Shown: positions 1-8,059 of the stretch, in pieces | How positions within the stretch are numbered: position 1 is the first letter of the stretch | Layout: every line of letters starts with the position of its first letter | Source: ELB16-189 sp018266435 | Lineage (GTDB): Bacteria; Bacteroidota; Bacteroidia; Cytophagales; Cyclobacteriaceae | Length of the DNA: 64,000 bases | Direction: 5' to 3' | Assembly (NCBI GenBank): GCA_030123525.1 | Contig: CP126125.1 | Span: forward strand, 930,001-994,000 | Program-made: the position numbers and the translations under genes | Notes under the pieces: generated by a model | Databases searched by the model: none | What the model saw: the letters and a program-made list of their open reading frames with translations, nothing else | What the model was told of the DNA's origin: nothing

Positions 1-1
1 T

Positions 2-388
2 GAAAAGCAACTCACACCCCTCAACAATTTTACCTCGAGAGGTGGATCAGTCCTTGGTAATCCCGGTGGTGAAGCCGATCTTTCCGTTAGCTGGTACAGT
101 AAAGGCAATTTAATCGTGGCCTTGTACGAAAGCCGGGAGAATAGCACAAAAGAAATAACGGTTATTGACGTGCTGGAAATCAAAAATGTGCAAAAAAACC
201 AGGAGTTGGCCATGGGGGTGTGTACCGATGGCGAAAACGAAATGCCCGGACTGGTTGCACTTGTTCAGCCTTCTTCGGCCAAACGGTATAAAGCCATACA
301 GGCTTGGAATTTTAATCTGGATAAGATCAGAATTGAATCGTGGAGTGCCGATAAAGTAACGTGCCTTGGCGCGGTAGGAGAAGATTGA
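2..388 (+). CDS. C-terminal part of an unknown protein (5' end outside window)
   Basis: The frame is open from base 2 to the TGA at 386-388 and gives about 128 residues, so the gene starts left of the window. A GTG at 116 could be read as a start, but the frame runs unbroken upstream with good coding character. I recognise no family. The visible part is soluble, has no membrane segment, and includes the stretches NPGGEADLSV and VIDVLEIKNV. It ends one base before the ATG of the TrmH-type methyltransferase, so the two are probably co-transcribed. Confidence 0.7.
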   Translation, partial: EKQLTPLNNFTSRGGSVLGNPGGEADLSVSWYSKGNLIVALYESRENSTKEITVIDVLEIKNVQKNQELAMGVCTDGENEMPGLVALVQPSSAKRYKAIQAWNFNLDKIRIESWSADKVTCLGAVGED

Positions 389-389
389 C

Positions 390-926
390 ATGAAAAAATT
401 AACTCTCGGAGAACTTGGCCGGATGTCGGTAAATGAATTCAAGAATTCAAAAAAAATCCCTGTTTCTATACTGCTCGACAATGTTCGCAGCTTGCACAAC
501 GTAGGCTCGGCCTTTCGCACAGCCGATGCCTTTTGCATAGAAAAAATTTATTTATGTGGAATTACCGGCACTCCGCCCAATCGCGAAATCCACAAAACTG
601 CACTCGGCTCAACTGAATCGGTAGCCTGGGAATATGCCGAAAAACCCGGGGTGATTTTAGAAAAATTAAAATCGCTAGGCTACCAGATTGTTATTGTGGA
701 GCAAACCACCGAAAGTGTTCCCCTTCAAGAACTGGCAATATCTCCTGAAAAAAAATATTGTGTTGTCTTTGGTAATGAGGTGAACGGAGTGAGTGAAGAA
801 TCCATTGCGCTGGGCAACCTTGCTCTTGAAATACCACAAGGCGGAACAAAACATTCGTTGAATATTTCAGTGTGTTTAGGAATTGTGATGTGGGAGTTTT
901 ACAACAACCTTATTTTTAAATCTTAA
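390..926 (+). CDS. TrmH/SpoU-family RNA 2'-O-ribose methyltransferase
   Basis: This 178-residue protein carries the three SPOUT (SpoU) motifs in order: LDNVRSLHNVGSAFRTADAF near residues 29-48, VVFGNEVNGVS near 130, and IPQGGTKHSLNISVCLG near 149. Proteins of this family form a trefoil knot, bind S-adenosylmethionine and methylate the ribose of tRNA or rRNA. The length is that of a minimal SPOUT enzyme without an added RNA-binding domain. The ATG lies one base after the upstream stop, which suggests translational coupling. The exact RNA target cannot be told from sequence. Confidence 0.9.
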   Translation: MKKLTLGELGRMSVNEFKNSKKIPVSILLDNVRSLHNVGSAFRTADAFCIEKIYLCGITGTPPNREIHKTALGSTESVAWEYAEKPGVILEKLKSLGYQIVIVEQTTESVPLQELAISPEKKYCVVFGNEVNGVSEESIALGNLALEIPQGGTKHSLNISVCLGIVMWEFYNNLIFKS

Positions 927-1472
927 GTTAGCACGGATGTATTTCAAATTGCCGCGGTTTAGCAGTGGACGTGTAGCCAAACGTGAGCCAACTCTTGTAA
1001 GAACATTAATCGCATTTTTTTATTTATTGAATTTTTAGCCTTTGAAATTCGATCTTGCTGAAGCGGCTCCGTTCACATTCTTTTTCCGCCCCTCAGGTTG
1101 CCAAAGAAAAAATCCAGATTTGCGACCACTTGTTTCATCTCCTTGCCTGCCCGGAGTGCCCGTTAAACAGCCTTGATCTTAAACTGCTGGTTGTATCTTT
1201 TTTGATTATTTTCATGATTAAAAGTTAGCACTGGTGTCTTTTGTTTAGATGTTTCAGCAAAGACTGCAATTTTCATTCGCCTTGTTTAGGTTTTGAAGCA
1301 AAGCGCAGCATTTTTCTGCCTGTGCCCAAAATTCCTTCTAGTTCATTGTTTTAGCATTTTCTTAAATTTGACTACTCCCGCGATGATTTGAAATACACTC
1401 TTTAGATGAGTACTTTTTTGCAGGAATAAATTTTCCGATTAGTTTTGCAGTCCTTTACAAGAAACCGTATCC
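927..1472. other. Non-coding stretch before tRNA-Ser
   Basis: I see no convincing gene in these 546 bases. A 10-bp direct repeat, AAGTTAGCAC, lies at 925-934 and 1222-1231, each followed by a similar GG-TGT. Its GTTAGC core resembles the cassette-end boxes in the island, so it may be a decayed cassette, but no paired dyad could be found. The rest looks like degraded sequence. Confidence 0.4.
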
Positions 1473-1557
1473 AGAGGAGTGGTAGAGCGGTTTAATACAC
1501 CGGTCTTGAAAACCGGAGACCTTCACGGGTCCGGGGGTTCGAATCCCTCCTCCTCTG
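1473..1557 (+). tRNA. tRNA-Ser (anticodon TGA)
   Basis: An 85-nt class II tRNA. The 7-bp acceptor stem AGAGGAG/CTCCTCT (1473-1479 with 1550-1556) pairs perfectly. The anticodon arm CCGGT-CTTGAAA-ACCGG puts TGA in the loop, a long variable arm follows, and the T arm is GGGGG-TTCGAAT-CCCTC. The discriminator base is G1557 and CCA is not encoded. Its 3' end is the attachment site of the island that follows, and the tRNA stays intact after integration. Confidence 0.96.
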
Positions 1558-1559
1558 CT
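1545..1559 (+). repeat. attL: tRNA-end copy of the island direct repeat
   Basis: CCCTCCTCCTCTGCT covers the last part of the T and acceptor stems of tRNA-Ser plus two bases. The same 15 bases recur at 24661-24675, and the matching flank GGTTC continues with a few mismatches to the left. An integrase gene starts 250 bases inside. This is the normal signature of tRNA-targeted integration by a tyrosine recombinase. Confidence 0.88.
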
Positions 1560-1580
1560 GATAACAGTATCAAACTATTC

Positions 1581-1619
1581 AAAAGCCTGCAAATTGTATG
1601 ATTTGCAGGCTTTTTGCTT
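1581..1619 (+). terminator. Intrinsic terminator after tRNA-Ser
   Basis: A perfect 14-bp stem, AAAAGCCTGCAAAT (1581-1594) with ATTTGCAGGCTTTT (1601-1614), and a 6-base loop, then a T-rich run. It lies inside the island, 24 bases after the tRNA. A different terminator sits just beyond attR at 24677, so the island brings its own replacement terminator for the tRNA. Confidence 0.85.
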
Positions 1620-1658
1620 TTTGGACGCACCAAATTGTTCATCAAAACTCAAACTGTT

Positions 1659-1677
1659 GGTGAGTGAACTGGTGAGT
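1659..1677 (+). repeat. Putative integrase arm-type site, left
   Basis: GGTGAGTGAACTGGTGAGT is itself a direct repeat of GGTGAGT. It recurs with one difference (GGTGAGTTAACTGGTGAGT) at 24583-24601, just inside the other end of the island. An inverted ACTCACCAG follows at 1700-1708. Short repeats inside both attachment sites are typical arm-type binding sites of tyrosine integrases. The match is seen; the role is inferred. Confidence 0.7.
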
Positions 1678-1735
1678 CTTTCGAAAGGCGCTAAAATGTA
1701 CTCACCAGATTTATCATAACGAACTGAATTTCAAC

Positions 1736-1754
1736 ATGTTCAATAAGTGAACAT
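1736..1754. promoter_or_regulatory. Perfect inverted repeat upstream of integrase
   Basis: ATGTTCA-ATAAG-TGAACAT is a perfect 7-bp dyad lying 57 bases before the integrase ATG. Its size and place suit a repressor or excisionase operator. No protein can be assigned to it. Confidence 0.4.
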
Positions 1755-1810
1755 CTTGATTTGAGGGTGGCTGCAAGCATAATTTTATCCATGCTTAAAA
1801 CCAACTTGTT

Positions 1811-3055
1811 ATGAGCAACAACAGATTCAGTTTGCTTTTCTACTTCAAAAAGCCAAAGCAACATTCGGGTAATTTGCTACCGATCTACATGCGTATCAGT
1901 GTAGGCTGTAAGCGAACAGAAATTTCAACTCAGCGAAAGTGGGATTCTGCCCGGTGGAACACAGCAGCAGGAAGAGCCAGTGGAACGAAAGAAGATGCCC
2001 GAACTCTTAATGCCTATCTCGACACGCTTCAAGGCAGAGTTTATGAAGCTCAACGTCAACTTATCGCTGACAACCTCCCTGTAACTATCGACAAACTACG
2101 CCAACGATTAGGAGGGGAAAAGAGAAAATCGCGAATGCTGATCGAGATGTTTCGAAATCATAACGAACAGTTGAAGCAACTTGTAGGCAAGGATTTTGCG
2201 CCTGGAACATTAGAACGTTATGAAACAGCATTAAGCCATACAGTCTCATTCCTCCAATGGAAGTTCAAAACTTCTGACATTGATATACTTGATCTCTCCT
2301 TCGAATTTGTAACAGAATTCGAATTCTGGCTGAAATCGGAACGCAATTGCAGTCACAATACTTCGGTGAAGTACATCAGCAACCTGAAAAAGATCATCAA
2401 CATCTGTTTGAAGAATGGCTGGCTTCAACGAGATCCATTTACAGGTTACAAAATGAACAAGCGTGAAGTGGTACGTGAAATTCTCTCGCAGGAAGAAATT
2501 GATCGTATCGCAAATAAGGTTTTTCCAACCGATAGGCTTGCTATTGTTCGCGACATCTTCTTATTTAGTTGTTACACCGGCCTTGCGTATGCCGATGTTA
2601 AAAAACTGAAGCGCACCGAAATTGCCACGGGCCTGGATGGCGGGCAATGGATATTTACGCATCGTAAGAAAACAGAAGCTCCTTCGCGCATACCTCTGCT
2701 CCCTGCGGCACTACGGATTTTACAGAAGTATGAAAACAATCTGCTGTGCCTGAATAAAGGTGTGCTCTTACCTATGTCGAGCAATCAAAAAGTGAACGCC
2801 TACCTTAAGGAAATAGCTGACGTATGCGGCATTACCAAGAAGATGACCTTCCATATTGCCCGGCATACTTTCGCTACCACGATAACGCTCACCAATGGTG
2901 TACCGATTGAAACGGTGGGGAAAATGCTAGGTCACAGAAACCTAAAGACTACCCAACATTATGCTAAAATCCTCGATAAAAAGGTAAGCGATGATATGCT
3001 GACTCTTCGTGCTAAGCTTGACTCCCTGATGGAAGCACCTTCCCCTACTTTCTAA
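1811..3055 (+). CDS. Island tyrosine integrase, CTnDOT/Tn4555-like
   Basis: This 414-residue recombinase has the Bacteroidota layout: an N-terminal arm-binding domain (1-100), a SAM-like core-binding domain (about 105-205) and a catalytic domain (220-400). The catalytic residues visible are K287, H348-x-x-R351, H375 and the tyrosine nucleophile Y384 in TTQHYAKI. The usual first arginine is alanine (TGLAY, A259), as is common in this family, where IntDOT also lacks it. The gene follows attL and tRNA-Ser and reads into the island. It should catalyse integration and, with an excisionase, excision. Confidence 0.93.
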   Translation: MSNNRFSLLFYFKKPKQHSGNLLPIYMRISVGCKRTEISTQRKWDSARWNTAAGRASGTKEDARTLNAYLDTLQGRVYEAQRQLIADNLPVTIDKLRQRLGGEKRKSRMLIEMFRNHNEQLKQLVGKDFAPGTLERYETALSHTVSFLQWKFKTSDIDILDLSFEFVTEFEFWLKSERNCSHNTSVKYISNLKKIINICLKNGWLQRDPFTGYKMNKREVVREILSQEEIDRIANKVFPTDRLAIVRDIFLFSCYTGLAYADVKKLKRTEIATGLDGGQWIFTHRKKTEAPSRIPLLPAALRILQKYENNLLCLNKGVLLPMSSNQKVNAYLKEIADVCGITKKMTFHIARHTFATTITLTNGVPIETVGKMLGHRNLKTTQHYAKILDKKVSDDMLTLRAKLDSLMEAPSPTF

Positions 3056-3090
3056 CTGACTTCTTTGATCAACTCTTAACCCTATTTAAC

Positions 3091-3669
3091 ATGAACAGAA
3101 TCGTTACTTATCTCGAAAGCAAAGAAGTGATATTTCACGGTGCCCTTGCACTGATAATACTTTATGTTCCACATGCAGGGCACCTTTTCATGCAACTGGA
3201 ACATCTTGACATGACCATTTTCGGGTTCACATTCATCAATTGGTTTTATGGAATTGCACTGGCGGCAATCATTGAGCTACTCATCCTGGTGTTCATCATA
3301 AACGGTTATCAAAGAACGGGAAAAGCATATGCGCTCGTGAGCTTCTTTATCAACGCGCTGTATTATGATTATTGGTTTGTCGCGCTACAAGAACCAACCA
3401 TGCTGAACATGAAATTAATGGCCACAAGTTTTCTGATCTGCCTGATGCATTCCTTGTCGATATGGCAACTCAGTGAATTATTTCATAAACGACTGAAAGC
3501 CGACAAGGAAAAAGTTGTGGAGTACTGGTGCTCAGCGTGTGAGGCTGGCCCTTTTCCGAATAAGCGATCATTAGACGGACATATTTCCAAGGCACATCGA
3601 TATGTGAAAAAAGAGTTGAGAAGTGTGGAGCCAGTAAATCAACGATCTAATGGCCTGCATTCTCATTAG
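3091..3669 (+). CDS. Membrane protein with C-terminal C2H2 zinc finger
   Basis: A 192-residue protein with about four hydrophobic helices (near residues 15-35, 45-70, 80-95 and 105-127), then a cytosolic tail holding CSACEAGPFPNKRSLDGHIS and a second His (C-x2-C-x13-H-x4-H). The tail is a clear C2H2 finger. I do not recognise the family. It lies 36 bases after the integrase on the same strand and may be co-transcribed. A membrane-anchored single zinc finger is an uncommon pairing in bacteria. Confidence 0.7.
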   Translation: MNRIVTYLESKEVIFHGALALIILYVPHAGHLFMQLEHLDMTIFGFTFINWFYGIALAAIIELLILVFIINGYQRTGKAYALVSFFINALYYDYWFVALQEPTMLNMKLMATSFLICLMHSLSIWQLSELFHKRLKADKEKVVEYWCSACEAGPFPNKRSLDGHISKAHRYVKKELRSVEPVNQRSNGLHSH

Positions 3670-3675
3670 TGAAAA

Positions 3676-3981
3676 TTAATCCAGTACTGATTCTCCGAAC
3701 AGCTTTTTAATATCAGAAGTCCTGAAGGTAAAAGACCGTCCGTATTTTCCGGCTGGTATTAGCTTCTGTGCCCGGATCATTTTGCTAATCGTAGTTCTGC
3801 TTCGTCCCCATCGCTGGCATACTTCATCTGTTCGTACTAATGGATCGTTGCTTTTTAATTCTTTCGCAGATTCCTGAAGATTCTGTTTCAGTTCTTCTAT
3901 CAGGGTTTTCCTGAATTCTTCCAGTACATCGCGGAAGATTTCTTTGATCTCATCTATCGTCAATTTGGTTCGGATGCTCAT
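3676..3981 (-). CDS. Excisionase-type helix-turn-helix protein
   Basis: A 101-residue protein. The first half is a charged helix (KEIFRDVLEEFRKTLIEELK). The second half is a MerR/excisionase-type helix-turn-helix (RTDEVCQRWGRSRTTISKMI, then a wing ending in FTFRTSDIKKLF). It matches the HTH_17 class of small Bacteroidota mobile-element proteins. Its start overlaps the stop of the next gene by 4 bases (ATGA type). A role as directionality factor or regulator of the island is likely. Confidence 0.75.
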   Translation of the reverse strand: MSIRTKLTIDEIKEIFRDVLEEFRKTLIEELKQNLQESAKELKSNDPLVRTDEVCQRWGRSRTTISKMIRAQKLIPAGKYGRSFTFRTSDIKKLFGESVLD

Positions 3982-4277
3982 AACGGCTGATCGAGTAATG
4001 ATACTTCACTTCCTTTCACGGGATGATAGGACGGATTATAGTGGATATACTTACTGTTGATCAACTCTTGTATAACCCGGTGGTACGTGGCCAGTGAATT
4101 TATCCTGGACAATTTCATGATCTTGCTTCTGGAAATATTAAACGGGTTTTTACAACCATTCTCAATCCAATGGTGGCATAATGCCGTGTACAAGCTGATA
4201 TGACAAGTACGCAACGTAACATCATCTGTTATATTTCTCAACATATTACTCAGTCGATGCAGATTTTCCATATCCAT
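3978..4277 (-). CDS. Small winged-helix-like protein of mobile elements
   Basis: A 99-residue protein with the pattern ISLYTALCHHW ... ISRSKIMKLSRINSLATYHR ... ELINSKYIHYNPSYHPVKGS. This resembles a replication or transcription-control winged helix found beside HTH_17 proteins in Bacteroidota integrative elements. I infer DNA binding from the helix-turn-helix-like middle. It lies between two excisionase-type genes and overlaps one by 4 bases, so the three form an operon. Confidence 0.65.
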   Translation of the reverse strand: MDMENLHRLSNMLRNITDDVTLRTCHISLYTALCHHWIENGCKNPFNISRSKIMKLSRINSLATYHRVIQELINSKYIHYNPSYHPVKGSEVSLLDQPL

Positions 4278-4278
4278 C

Positions 4279-4593
4279 TCATTTAGTGTTTGGATTGGTT
4301 AATAACGTATCAACATCTTCCTGCTTATAAAAAATAAGCCGGCCAACACGGGTGTAGGGTAATACTCCACTTACTCGCAGGTTTTGCAAAGTGCCAGAAG
4401 ATATTCCCAGCATTCTTTTTACTTCTGACGATTTAAGGAACTTCTTTTCCGAATGTTTTAAGTTACCCGTGAGTAATTTTTTGATTTCGTCCAGGAGTTT
4501 GGTTTTGAATGTCTCCAGGTCTTCGATGGTGATTAATTGCTCGCGATAAATGATTGCTCCCTCTCTCGAATTCTTCCCACTTACGTTCATCAT
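4279..4593 (-). CDS. Excisionase-type helix-turn-helix protein (first of operon)
   Basis: A 104-residue protein with a charged N-terminal helix and a C-terminal HTH_17 fold (FLKSSEVKRMLGISSGTLQN, then VGRLIFYKQEDVDTLL). It is paralogous in layout to the protein at 3676-3981. It is the promoter-proximal gene of the three-gene minus-strand operon. The IS3-type element begins about 130 bases upstream and may affect its expression. Confidence 0.75.
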   Translation of the reverse strand: MMNVSGKNSREGAIIYREQLITIEDLETFKTKLLDEIKKLLTGNLKHSEKKFLKSSEVKRMLGISSGTLQNLRVSGVLPYTRVGRLIFYKQEDVDTLLTNPNTK

Positions 4594-4724
4594 AACTGTT
4601 TCTTCAATTGTGTGTCCAAATATGCAATGCGTCTAAAGCGTGGGTTAACGATTGTTAATGAATTTTTATGATTTTATTTGATTTTGTGTGATCGTGTCTG
4701 ATCAATACACTATAATGACCATCC

Positions 4725-4836
4725 CTGAAATAACTATACACTGTTGATACTTATTACTGATATAACTATACACCTTTTTTCTTTATTACTGAAATCACTA
4801 TACACCTAATTTTTTATCCCTGAAATAGCTATACAC
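4725..4836. repeat. Four tandem copies of the IS end repeat, about 32 bp apart
   Basis: Near-identical 17-mers lie at 4725-4741 (CTGAAATAACTATACAC), 4757-4773 (one change), 4789-4805 and 4820-4836 (CTGAAATAGCTATACAC). They are spaced 32, 32 and 31 bases, close to three helical turns. The last matches in inverted orientation the single copy at the far end (6381-6397). They look like a multi-site transposase-binding region at one end of the IS. Confidence 0.8.
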
Positions 4837-4850
4837 TATTGCCGTCATAA

Positions 4851-5840
4851 TCACTGATGTGGGTTTGTGGGAAACTCTTCCGGAGTTTTCCATAAATCCA
4901 CATCAGACATAGCACCTGCATTTTGTTCTGGATTATACATTTCCTCAAAAGTTCTTTTCTTGAAGTAAGTCTTCCATCTTCGCTTAAGTTCTCCGCTTTG
5001 CTGGTGAGCGTTATTGGGAGTCAAGTAATCACAACTTGAATGGAGACGGTGTTCATTATAAATTCTTACCCCATCAGCCACTTCTTCCAACGCTTCTTCA
5101 TAACTGTTAAATTCCTTGTCCAGAAAGAACTCATCCTTCAGTATTCCATTCAACCTTTCAGCAATGGCATTTTCGTACGGATCACCATTTTCAGTCATAC
5201 TAATCTCAATACCTCTTTCTCGTAAGAGTCCAACATATTCCCCGCAGCAATACTGAACTCCACGATCTGAATGATGAAACAATTTAGTGTGTGGATATGA
5301 CCTTAGATTCAGTGCATTATTAAGAGCCTCAAGACATCCCAGGTGTGAGAGATCCTTGCTTAGGCAGTATCCCATAATTTTGCGAGAATATGCATCTGTG
5401 ATTAACGACAAATAGCAAAAACTATCTTTGAGAGTAAGGTAAGTTATATCCGAAACCCAAACTTGTTCTGGCGATCTTATCTCCATTTCCCTTATACGGT
5501 TAGGATATTTTCTTAACCAATGCCTGGACATAGTGGTTTTAACTTTCCTTCGCTTCCTCTTGATTGTCAGACCATAAGTGTATAATAAATCATGCAACTT
5601 ATCTCTGCCCAATTTAATGCCATGCTCCTGTAAGGGACCTTTGATTGCTCTGTAAAGTTTTGGTGTCCCCAGCTTTTTCATCAACTTCCTTTGCTCTCCA
5701 ACGAGTTTAAGAACTACTGCATATTCAATTGTTCTCTCTTCGACTTGCCATTCTTTGTCATAGTAGGCATGACGTGTTTTACCAAACAGTCCGCAAAGCC
5801 TCTTAAGGCCAACGTGACAATCCCTTTTCATTATTTTCAC
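4851..5840 (-). CDS. IS3-type transposase OrfB (DDE integrase core)
   Basis: A 329-residue protein with the rve core: WVSDITYLTLKD (first Asp), LFHHSDRGVQYCC (second Asp) and ENAIAERLNGILKDEF (catalytic Glu), then the YNEHRLHSSCDYLTPNN ending. An HTH_21-like region precedes the core. All three catalytic acids are present, so it looks intact. Its ATG overlaps the end of OrfA by 4 bases, so it may be made by re-initiation or, as in many IS3 elements, by frameshifting. No clear slippery A-run is visible at the overlap. Confidence 0.92.
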   Translation of the reverse strand: MKIMKRDCHVGLKRLCGLFGKTRHAYYDKEWQVEERTIEYAVVLKLVGEQRKLMKKLGTPKLYRAIKGPLQEHGIKLGRDKLHDLLYTYGLTIKRKRRKVKTTMSRHWLRKYPNRIREMEIRSPEQVWVSDITYLTLKDSFCYLSLITDAYSRKIMGYCLSKDLSHLGCLEALNNALNLRSYPHTKLFHHSDRGVQYCCGEYVGLLRERGIEISMTENGDPYENAIAERLNGILKDEFFLDKEFNSYEEALEEVADGVRIYNEHRLHSSCDYLTPNNAHQQSGELKRRWKTYFKKRTFEEMYNPEQNAGAMSDVDLWKTPEEFPTNPHQ

Positions 5841-6364
5841 TGTTTGGTACCAGACTTTTTTCGGATGTCTATTTTGAGATCATTTTCCGCAATGTTGATC
5901 ATGGTCTCCAATCCAATAATTTTCAGATTGGCATCTTCCAAAGCTTTTTCAAGCTGATGGATTTTGTCCTCATCAGGAGGGTTTTCTTTAAATTTTTTCT
6001 TGGCCACTGGTCCGTTTGAATCTGAAATTTGGCAAGAATATTTTGCACACCACTTTTTTATCGAATCCTTCGATACATTGTACTGTGCAGAGGCTTCCTC
6101 GATCGTGAACATCTTTGTTATAATACCTCTAACAATCCTGAGTTTGAGTTCTTCGGGACGCCTTGGCCTCAAGATTAAGCCATCACCATATTTTCTTACC
6201 TGCTCTCTCCAATTATGCAACGCGGGAATGGATATACCCAATTTTTGACAGATCACTTGAGCAGGAAAAATACCCTTCTCATACTCTTCAACAGCTTGCA
6301 CCTTGACCGGCATTGTGTGGACGTAATATCCACTCTTCACTTTTTTTGTTTTTTCTTCACTCAT
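5837..6364 (-). CDS. IS3-type OrfA (helix-turn-helix DNA-binding subunit)
   Basis: A 175-residue protein with an N-terminal helix-turn-helix (KVQAVEEYEKGIFPAQVICQ ... ISIPALHNWREQVRKYG) and a second one (FTIEEASAQYNVSKDSIKKW). A C-terminal leucine-zipper-like coiled coil follows (KIHQLEKALEDANLKIIGLE). OrfA proteins bind the terminal repeats and pair with OrfB. The two helix-turn-helix units make it longer than usual and fit the multiple end repeats of this element. Confidence 0.88.
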   Translation of the reverse strand: MSEEKTKKVKSGYYVHTMPVKVQAVEEYEKGIFPAQVICQKLGISIPALHNWREQVRKYGDGLILRPRRPEELKLRIVRGIITKMFTIEEASAQYNVSKDSIKKWCAKYSCQISDSNGPVAKKKFKENPPDEDKIHQLEKALEDANLKIIGLETMINIAENDLKIDIRKKSGTKQ

Positions 6365-6448
6365 AGCTTTACACGTTTGTGTGTATAGCTATTTCAGTTA
6401 AAGACATAAAGACATTCCCTGAAAGTGTCTTAGGATATAATCTCAACA

Positions 6449-6563
6449 ATTCCCTACAGTTTTTAACAGTTAGTCATATATCATTGGACATTATTTCAAA
6501 TGTTTTACTGACAGTAGAGTCATGTTGATAACCAGAAGGATTCAATGGCGTACGATTGTTAAC
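6449..6563 (+). repeat. Left copy of a direct repeat flanking the cargo region
   Basis: About 115 bases similar to 21615-21737 in the same orientation. The best block is an exact 18-mer, AGAGTCATGTTGATAACC, at 6516-6533 and 21690-21707. Shared AACAGTTAGTCAT and GATTGTTAAC blocks lie on either side. It begins about 50 bases after the IS and ends before the truncated transposase. It could be a duplicated regulatory or replication-like segment, or the scar of a rearrangement. Confidence 0.7.
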
Positions 6564-6613
6564 TGCCACGCCATTAATTAAATATGTCATTGGTTGTTTT
6601 ATACTATTTTATG

Positions 6614-7498
6614 TCATCATCAAAACGAACTCTCTATCACACTCACCTCAAGTACCTGGCCCATGAAAACCTTTTGGCCAAAGATGTACTCGGACTAATC
6701 CCCAAATCCACACTCCACCGGTGGATGCACGAAGACCCCCTCCGTTACAAGGACTTTGACCTGAACCTTTATGCCTCCGTCCAATACGAACTTGTGCGCC
6801 ACTTTGCCCACGATGCTTCTGCCGCCAAAAAGATTTATGCCGCATACGTGCGTCTCTCCAAATTCATTCTTTCCATCGTCCATACGCTCCCCGGGTTTCA
6901 ACGTGAAATTAAATCCCAAAGCAAAACTGTGGTCAGCCTCGTGCAACGGGTCAGTAAATCCATTGGGCTAAAACAAACGCTCCGCTTCTTTGACATTTCC
7001 ATCCAAACTTTCCGCAACTGGGCGGCACAATCTCTGACCCCATGTTTTGAATCGATCGCCAACTCGTGTAACCGTGTTTTCTATAACCAACTCTCAAAAC
7101 CCGAGGTGCTCAAGATCAAAGAGATGCTCTCCGACAAACAGTTCCAATTCTGGCCTGTCTCCTCCATTGCTTTGCACGCGTTAAGGAAAAATATTCTGCC
7201 GCTCAGCGTCAACACCTGGTACAAGTATGCCAACAAACTCGGGCTGTCCAGGCCTAAGCCCTCTTCCCGAAGAAAGAAAAATAACATCAGCGTCCGCGCT
7301 GAAAGGCCGCGGGCAGGGGCAACCGTGTTTACTCTTTCGGGTTGCTTGACCACCCTGCCCAGTATTGGTGCGATGGGGCAGCTCTTCCCGCAAAGCTTGG
7401 GAATTTGCGCATTTGGGGGCGGCTTAGCGGGATGTGCTGTTGGCGTTGGATACCCTCAAGGCCCAAATGGCTTTCTTTGTCTTTTTTGGGATGGTTAA
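6614..7498 (+). pseudogene. Truncated transposase, DDE domain lost
   Basis: The first 230 or so residues from the ATG at 6614 (MSSSKRTLYHTHLKYLAHEN) look like the N-terminal helix-turn-helix half of a Bacteroidota transposase, ending in RRKKNNISVRAERP. The expected rve catalytic core does not follow. The frame instead runs from about 7315 into unrelated glycine-rich translation and stops at 7498, touching the end of the DUF6527 gene. The junction coincides with a hairpin site at 7379-7439, so the cassette array probably truncated it. Confidence 0.7.
7379..7439. repeat. Hairpin site H4, ~60-bp attC-like, left end of cassette block
   Basis: Arms CAGCTCTTCCCGC (7379-7391) and GCGGGATGTGCTG (7427-7439) pair as two stems separated by an unpaired TCT/TGT step. 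The same two-stem layout with the same TCTT and ATGTG signatures occurs at 11916-11976 and 16471-16529. It lies 56 bases past the end of the ubiquitin-like operon, between it and the broken transposase. Confidence 0.5.
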
Positions 7499-8049
7499 TT
7501 GAAGGAACGGTTCAACTGAGGTGGAGTTGACTTCTTAAAGTGCTCTTTAGGCCATTCATTCTTAGCTTCGCACAAACCCTTATAAGAAAGTTGCTTACAC
7601 GCTTGAAGGCATTCCCACGGTACTAATCCATGTTCATCCGCAAGGTCAATGTAATGGATAAACTCACTTTCCTTGAGTGCATCTAAAACTATACCTTCTA
7701 TTTGTTCACTTACCTCCCAATCTTCATCCATGTAATCGGTTCTACTGTAGCACCAGAAAATCTTGCTATTCCAAACTATGAAATGAGAACCGCACTCGGT
7801 ATCTCTCCAGTACGATGGAAATAGTGTATACGACTTGGACTTTGAATAAAGACGCCATGCCGGACCTGATCTTTTATCCAAATTAATTATAAGGTCATCT
7901 CCGCATCCGCAGGGGCAACGTAGAATTAGTAATCGTGGAACCCCCCTTTTAACGATAACCATATCGCCCGGATCAGTTATAAGGTCCTTAGAGTCACTTC
8001 GATTCGAGACGGAGCCTTTATAAGTTATTTTGATTGCTCTAAGTTCCAT
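7495..8049 (-). CDS. DUF6527-like zinc-binding protein of the ubiquitin-like operon
   Basis: A 184-residue protein. The first 105 residues carry PGDMVIVKRGVPRLLILRCP then CGCG (C45, C47, C49), WRLYSKSKSYTLFPSYWRD, and ECGSHFIVW with C86, H89 and C100. This Cys/His set suggests a zinc ribbon and fits DUF6527, which I recall as a partner in bacterial ubiquitin-like operons. The C-terminal 80 residues are unassigned. It is the last gene of a five-gene minus-strand operon, 10 bases after the kinase-like gene. Confidence 0.75.
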   Translation of the reverse strand: MELRAIKITYKGSVSNRSDSKDLITDPGDMVIVKRGVPRLLILRCPCGCGDDLIINLDKRSGPAWRLYSKSKSYTLFPSYWRDTECGSHFIVWNSKIFWCYSRTDYMDEDWEVSEQIEGIVLDALKESEFIHYIDLADEHGLVPWECLQACKQLSYKGLCEAKNEWPKEHFKKSTPPQLNRSFN

Positions 8050-8059
8050 TGGTAGATTT

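Larger units (their letters stand above)
4725..6397 (-). mobile_element. IS3-family-like insertion sequence
   Basis: Two overlapping minus-strand genes, a helix-turn-helix OrfA and a DDE OrfB, are bounded by inverted CTGAAATAGCTATACAC-type ends (4725 or 4820 on the left, 6381-6397 on the right). I could not identify a target-site duplication, so the exact outer ends are uncertain. It sits between the HTH operon and a truncated second transposase, a hotspot for insertions. Confidence 0.8.

Noticed and set aside
925..1231. The AAGTTAGCAC pair as a further cassette
   Set aside because: The two copies are in direct rather than complementary orientation and no dyad site accompanies them.
4725..4836. 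CRISPR-like spacing of four 17-bp repeats
   Set aside because: Spacers are only 14-15 bases, the repeats match the IS terminal repeat, and there are no cas genes.
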